7,696 nt of DNA from CAZGMN01 sp964645765 (GTDB lineage: Bacteria; Acidobacteriota; Aminicenantia; Aminicenantales; Aminicenantaceae). This document shows, piece after piece, positions 5,902 to 7,696 of the stretch; positions within the stretch are counted from its first letter, which is position 1; the number at the start of each line of letters is the position of its first letter. The stretch lies in contig CAZYBE010000068.1 in NCBI GenBank assembly GCA_964645765.1, forward strand, positions 1 to 7,696, written 5' to 3'. The notes beneath the pieces are model-generated. The model had not been told where the DNA came from, searched no databases, and worked only from the letters and a program-made list of their open reading frames with translations. The position numbers were made by a program, and so were the translations under genes.

Positions 5902-7281
5902 ATGATAGGACAAACAATTTCACATTACAAAATTGAAGAGCTTCTGGGCAAGGGAGGCATGGGCGTTGTTTATCTTGCCCGTGATATGCGGCTGAACAGG
6001 CCGGTTGCAGTGAAAGTGCTCAAACCTGAGCTCACTGCAGACCCAGACCGATTAAGGCGTTTTTTCCAGGAAGCCCGCTCAGCAGCCGCTGTGACCCATC
6101 CTGCCATCGCCCAGGTTTACGATGTCGATACAATAAACGGCACGACTTTTATCGTCATGGAATATGTCAAGGGGCAGACTGTGCGTCGGTTGATCATAAA
6201 CCGGGAACTGGACCTGCTGGGGTCTGTTGAAATTTCCATTCAGGTGGCAGAAGGTCTTGGCCATGCACATAAAGCCAATATCGTTCATAGGGATATTAAG
6301 TCGGACAATATCATGGTGACGCGGGATGGTTATGCAAAAATTCTTGACTTTGGAATAGCTAAGCTTTTGGAAGACGAGGTCGAGGAGGCCAAGAAAGAAA
6401 CCAACCAGGATTTGTCCCGCACAAAAACCCTGATGCAGACAAAAGCCGGGACTATAATGGGAACTGCCGCCTACATGAGTCCTGAACAGGCCCGCGGACA
6501 ACCCGTCAGCCAGGCCTCCGATGTTTTTTCTCTGGGCATAGTCATTTACGAAATGATTAGCGGCGAGCTGCCGTTTAAAGGCGACAGTCCGCTCGACACA
6601 ATGCACTCTATCGCCTTTGATGAAGCCCGGCCGGTGACAGTCGTTCGAAAAAATCTTCCGCCCGAGCTTAACCGGATTATTACCCGCTGCCTGCGAAAAA
6701 ACCCAAGAAGCCGATATCCCAACGCTGGTGTCTTGGCAGATGACCTCAAGCGTTTGAAACGTGAGATAGAAACCGGAACTCAGACAACTTTCTCCCGCGG
6801 GCAGAGGCTTCAGGGAATCATTGAATGGCTGAAGACTTCGATGCCCTTTGGTTTTAAAGGCATAGCTCTTGCTGCAGTTGCTTTGATTCTTGTCGCAGCA
6901 ATAATATTTACAAATATTAACTGGTCAATCCTGATAGGCCTGACATTCTTCGGCCTTCTTATTTACCGTTATGTCCGTAACAGGAAAAGCCGGATGCTGA
7001 ATCGTTTTGTGGCCAAGGTCTCTAAATTCCCTGAAGTCAAGGCCATCAGCTTCAAGGAAGACCGGACAACAGTTGTGGTGGAAAAGGCGCAGGCAAGAAT
7101 TTACATTAGAGTCAATAGCCTGATCAATGCGCTTAATAAAAAATTGTATTTTGGCAAGCCACTCACTGTGGCTGTGCGAGACGGCCTCACCAAGGACGAA
7201 TTTCAGCGGATGATGAGAGAACCGGGTGTGGTCTATGTCAGTGAAGATTCCATCCTTGAGGCACCTGACAAGCCAGCCTGA
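5902..7281 (+). CDS. Membrane-anchored PknB-like Ser/Thr protein kinase
   Basis: A 459-aa Hanks-type Ser/Thr protein kinase. All catalytic landmarks are present: Gly loop GKGGMG (16-21), Lys38 in VAVKVL, HRDIKSDN (129-136, catalytic Asp131), DFG (149-151), SPE in place of APE (193-195), DVFSLG (207-212) and the late Arg271. The activation segment is long, with several Thr (174, 176, 180, 184) as possible autophosphorylation sites. After the kinase domain (about 8-287) a linker leads to two hydrophobic helices (about 319-338 and 341-358) separated by only a few residues, so both ends should be cytoplasmic. The last ~100 residues are a mixed alpha/beta domain I do not recognise. The ATG start fits the family opening MIGQTISHYKIEELLG but has no clear ribosome site. 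The leader carries the MITE-like hairpin element. No substrate or phosphatase gene is nearby. Confidence 0.93.
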   Translation: MIGQTISHYKIEELLGKGGMGVVYLARDMRLNRPVAVKVLKPELTADPDRLRRFFQEARSAAAVTHPAIAQVYDVDTINGTTFIVMEYVKGQTVRRLIINRELDLLGSVEISIQVAEGLGHAHKANIVHRDIKSDNIMVTRDGYAKILDFGIAKLLEDEVEEAKKETNQDLSRTKTLMQTKAGTIMGTAAYMSPEQARGQPVSQASDVFSLGIVIYEMISGELPFKGDSPLDTMHSIAFDEARPVTVVRKNLPPELNRIITRCLRKNPRSRYPNAGVLADDLKRLKREIETGTQTTFSRGQRLQGIIEWLKTSMPFGFKGIALAAVALILVAAIIFTNINWSILIGLTFFGLLIYRYVRNRKSRMLNRFVAKVSKFPEVKAISFKEDRTTVVVEKAQARIYIRVNSLINALNKKLYFGKPLTVAVRDGLTKDEFQRMMREPGVVYVSEDSILEAPDKPA

Positions 7282-7327
7282 ACATAAACCTCTACATTCA
7301 AGGTGATTGAGCGGTTAATGCCGGTGA

Positions 7328-7347
7328 GGGAGAACAAAATTCTCTTT
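7328..7347 (+). terminator. Weak possible terminator after the kinase gene
   Basis: GAGAA, loop CAAAA, TTCTC is followed by only TTT, with two further G-T pairs possible at the base. It lies about 45 nt past the kinase stop, in the 73-nt gap between convergent genes. The stem is short and the T tract poor, so this is a tentative call. Confidence 0.25.
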
Positions 7348-7354
7348 ATAAGAG

Positions 7355-7696
7355 CTAAAAATTCCAATTTACTTTGTATCGCTTAACGACTTGATATCCC
7401 TTTTCATCTTCTTCTATGGTGTAAACCTTGTTCTTTTTCCAAATTAAGGGCTGGAATTTAAGAGGGATTTTGGTGATGCACTTTCCTTCCAAATCAAAAA
7501 CATCATAATAATATCCGTTTCCATCGGACGTTTTTTCATATGTTTGAACATAAATTCTCCCCGTATCATCAATATTCATGAAGCCAAACGCATTATGATA
7601 TTTCCTCCAAGATACCTTAATATCTGGAGGAACGCCCTGTTCTCCATAAACATCTTTAACCCACTTCTGCTTTTCTCCTTCTGTGAATTTTACGGG
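7355..7696 (-). CDS. 6-bladed beta-propeller protein, C-terminal part (start outside window)
   Basis: The frame is open without a stop from the window edge at 7696 to the TAG at 7355, giving the last 113 residues; the start lies beyond the window. The ATG at 7577-7579 is internal, not the start. The sequence shows propeller-blade patterns: DDTGRIYVQTYE (43-54), YYYDVFDLEGKCITKIPL (62-79), then KNKVYTIEEDEKGYQVVKRY (88-107). From memory this resembles a family of secreted or lipid-anchored 6-bladed beta-propeller proteins that is very abundant in Aminicenantes-type genomes; an NHL- or WD-like fold is likely but the function is unknown. It converges on the kinase gene with a 73-nt gap. Any signal peptide or lipobox would be outside the window. 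Confidence 0.6.
   Translation of the reverse strand, partial: PVKFTEGEKQKWVKDVYGEQGVPPDIKVSWRKYHNAFGFMNIDDTGRIYVQTYEKTSDGNGYYYDVFDLEGKCITKIPLKFQPLIWKKNKVYTIEEDEKGYQVVKRYKVNWNF

Noticed and set aside
6079..6606. Long (175-aa) open frame antisense to the kinase
   Set aside because: It mirrors the conserved kinase domain, has an unusual Cys/His-rich composition and no family features; it is a shadow of the coding strand.

Overview
The window (about 48% GC by eye) looks like chromosomal DNA of an uncultured Acidobacteriota-type bacterium, possibly Candidatus Aminicenantes. The clues are a PknB-like Ser/Thr kinase with a typical N-terminus, paired Tat-exported Gfo/Idh/MocA and TIM-barrel sugar proteins, and the tail of a 6-bladed beta-propeller protein ending like a family I associate with that group. 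This assignment is inference from gene style; there is no rRNA or other marker gene.

Layout. Bases 1-166 hold no convincing gene, only a REP-like motif near 81-107. Bases 167-2391 (+) are a two-gene operon: a Tat-exported Gfo/Idh/MocA oxidoreductase, then 23 nt later a Tat-exported sugar isomerase/epimerase-like TIM barrel. Together they suggest sugar or glycoside processing outside the cytoplasm. Bases 2527-4456 (-) hold a cytoskeletal module: a solitary ParA ATPase, a 20-nt-overlapping small gene with a BamE/SmpA-like domain but no export signal, and a bactofilin closed by an intrinsic terminator. The ParA gene and the bactofilin gene each have a near-consensus sigma70-type promoter, and the two promoters share a 12-base core. 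Bases 4480-5610 (-) encode a GT4 glycosyltransferase that probably starts at a TTG. Bases 5902-7281 (+) encode a Ser/Thr protein kinase with a two-helix membrane hairpin and an unrecognised C-terminal cytoplasmic domain. Bases 7355-7696 (-) are the C-terminal end of the beta-propeller protein, whose start lies beyond the window.

The kinase leader contains a 139-bp nested inverted repeat with 22-bp ends flanked by TA, best read as a MITE-like insertion between the kinase promoter and its start codon. Removing it in silico leaves a good promoter (TTGACC-N17-TATAAA) close to the ATG.

The best candidates for something new are the ParA / BamE-like / bactofilin module with its matched promoters, and the MITE-like insertion at the kinase promoter. 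The rest is ordinary for such genomes.
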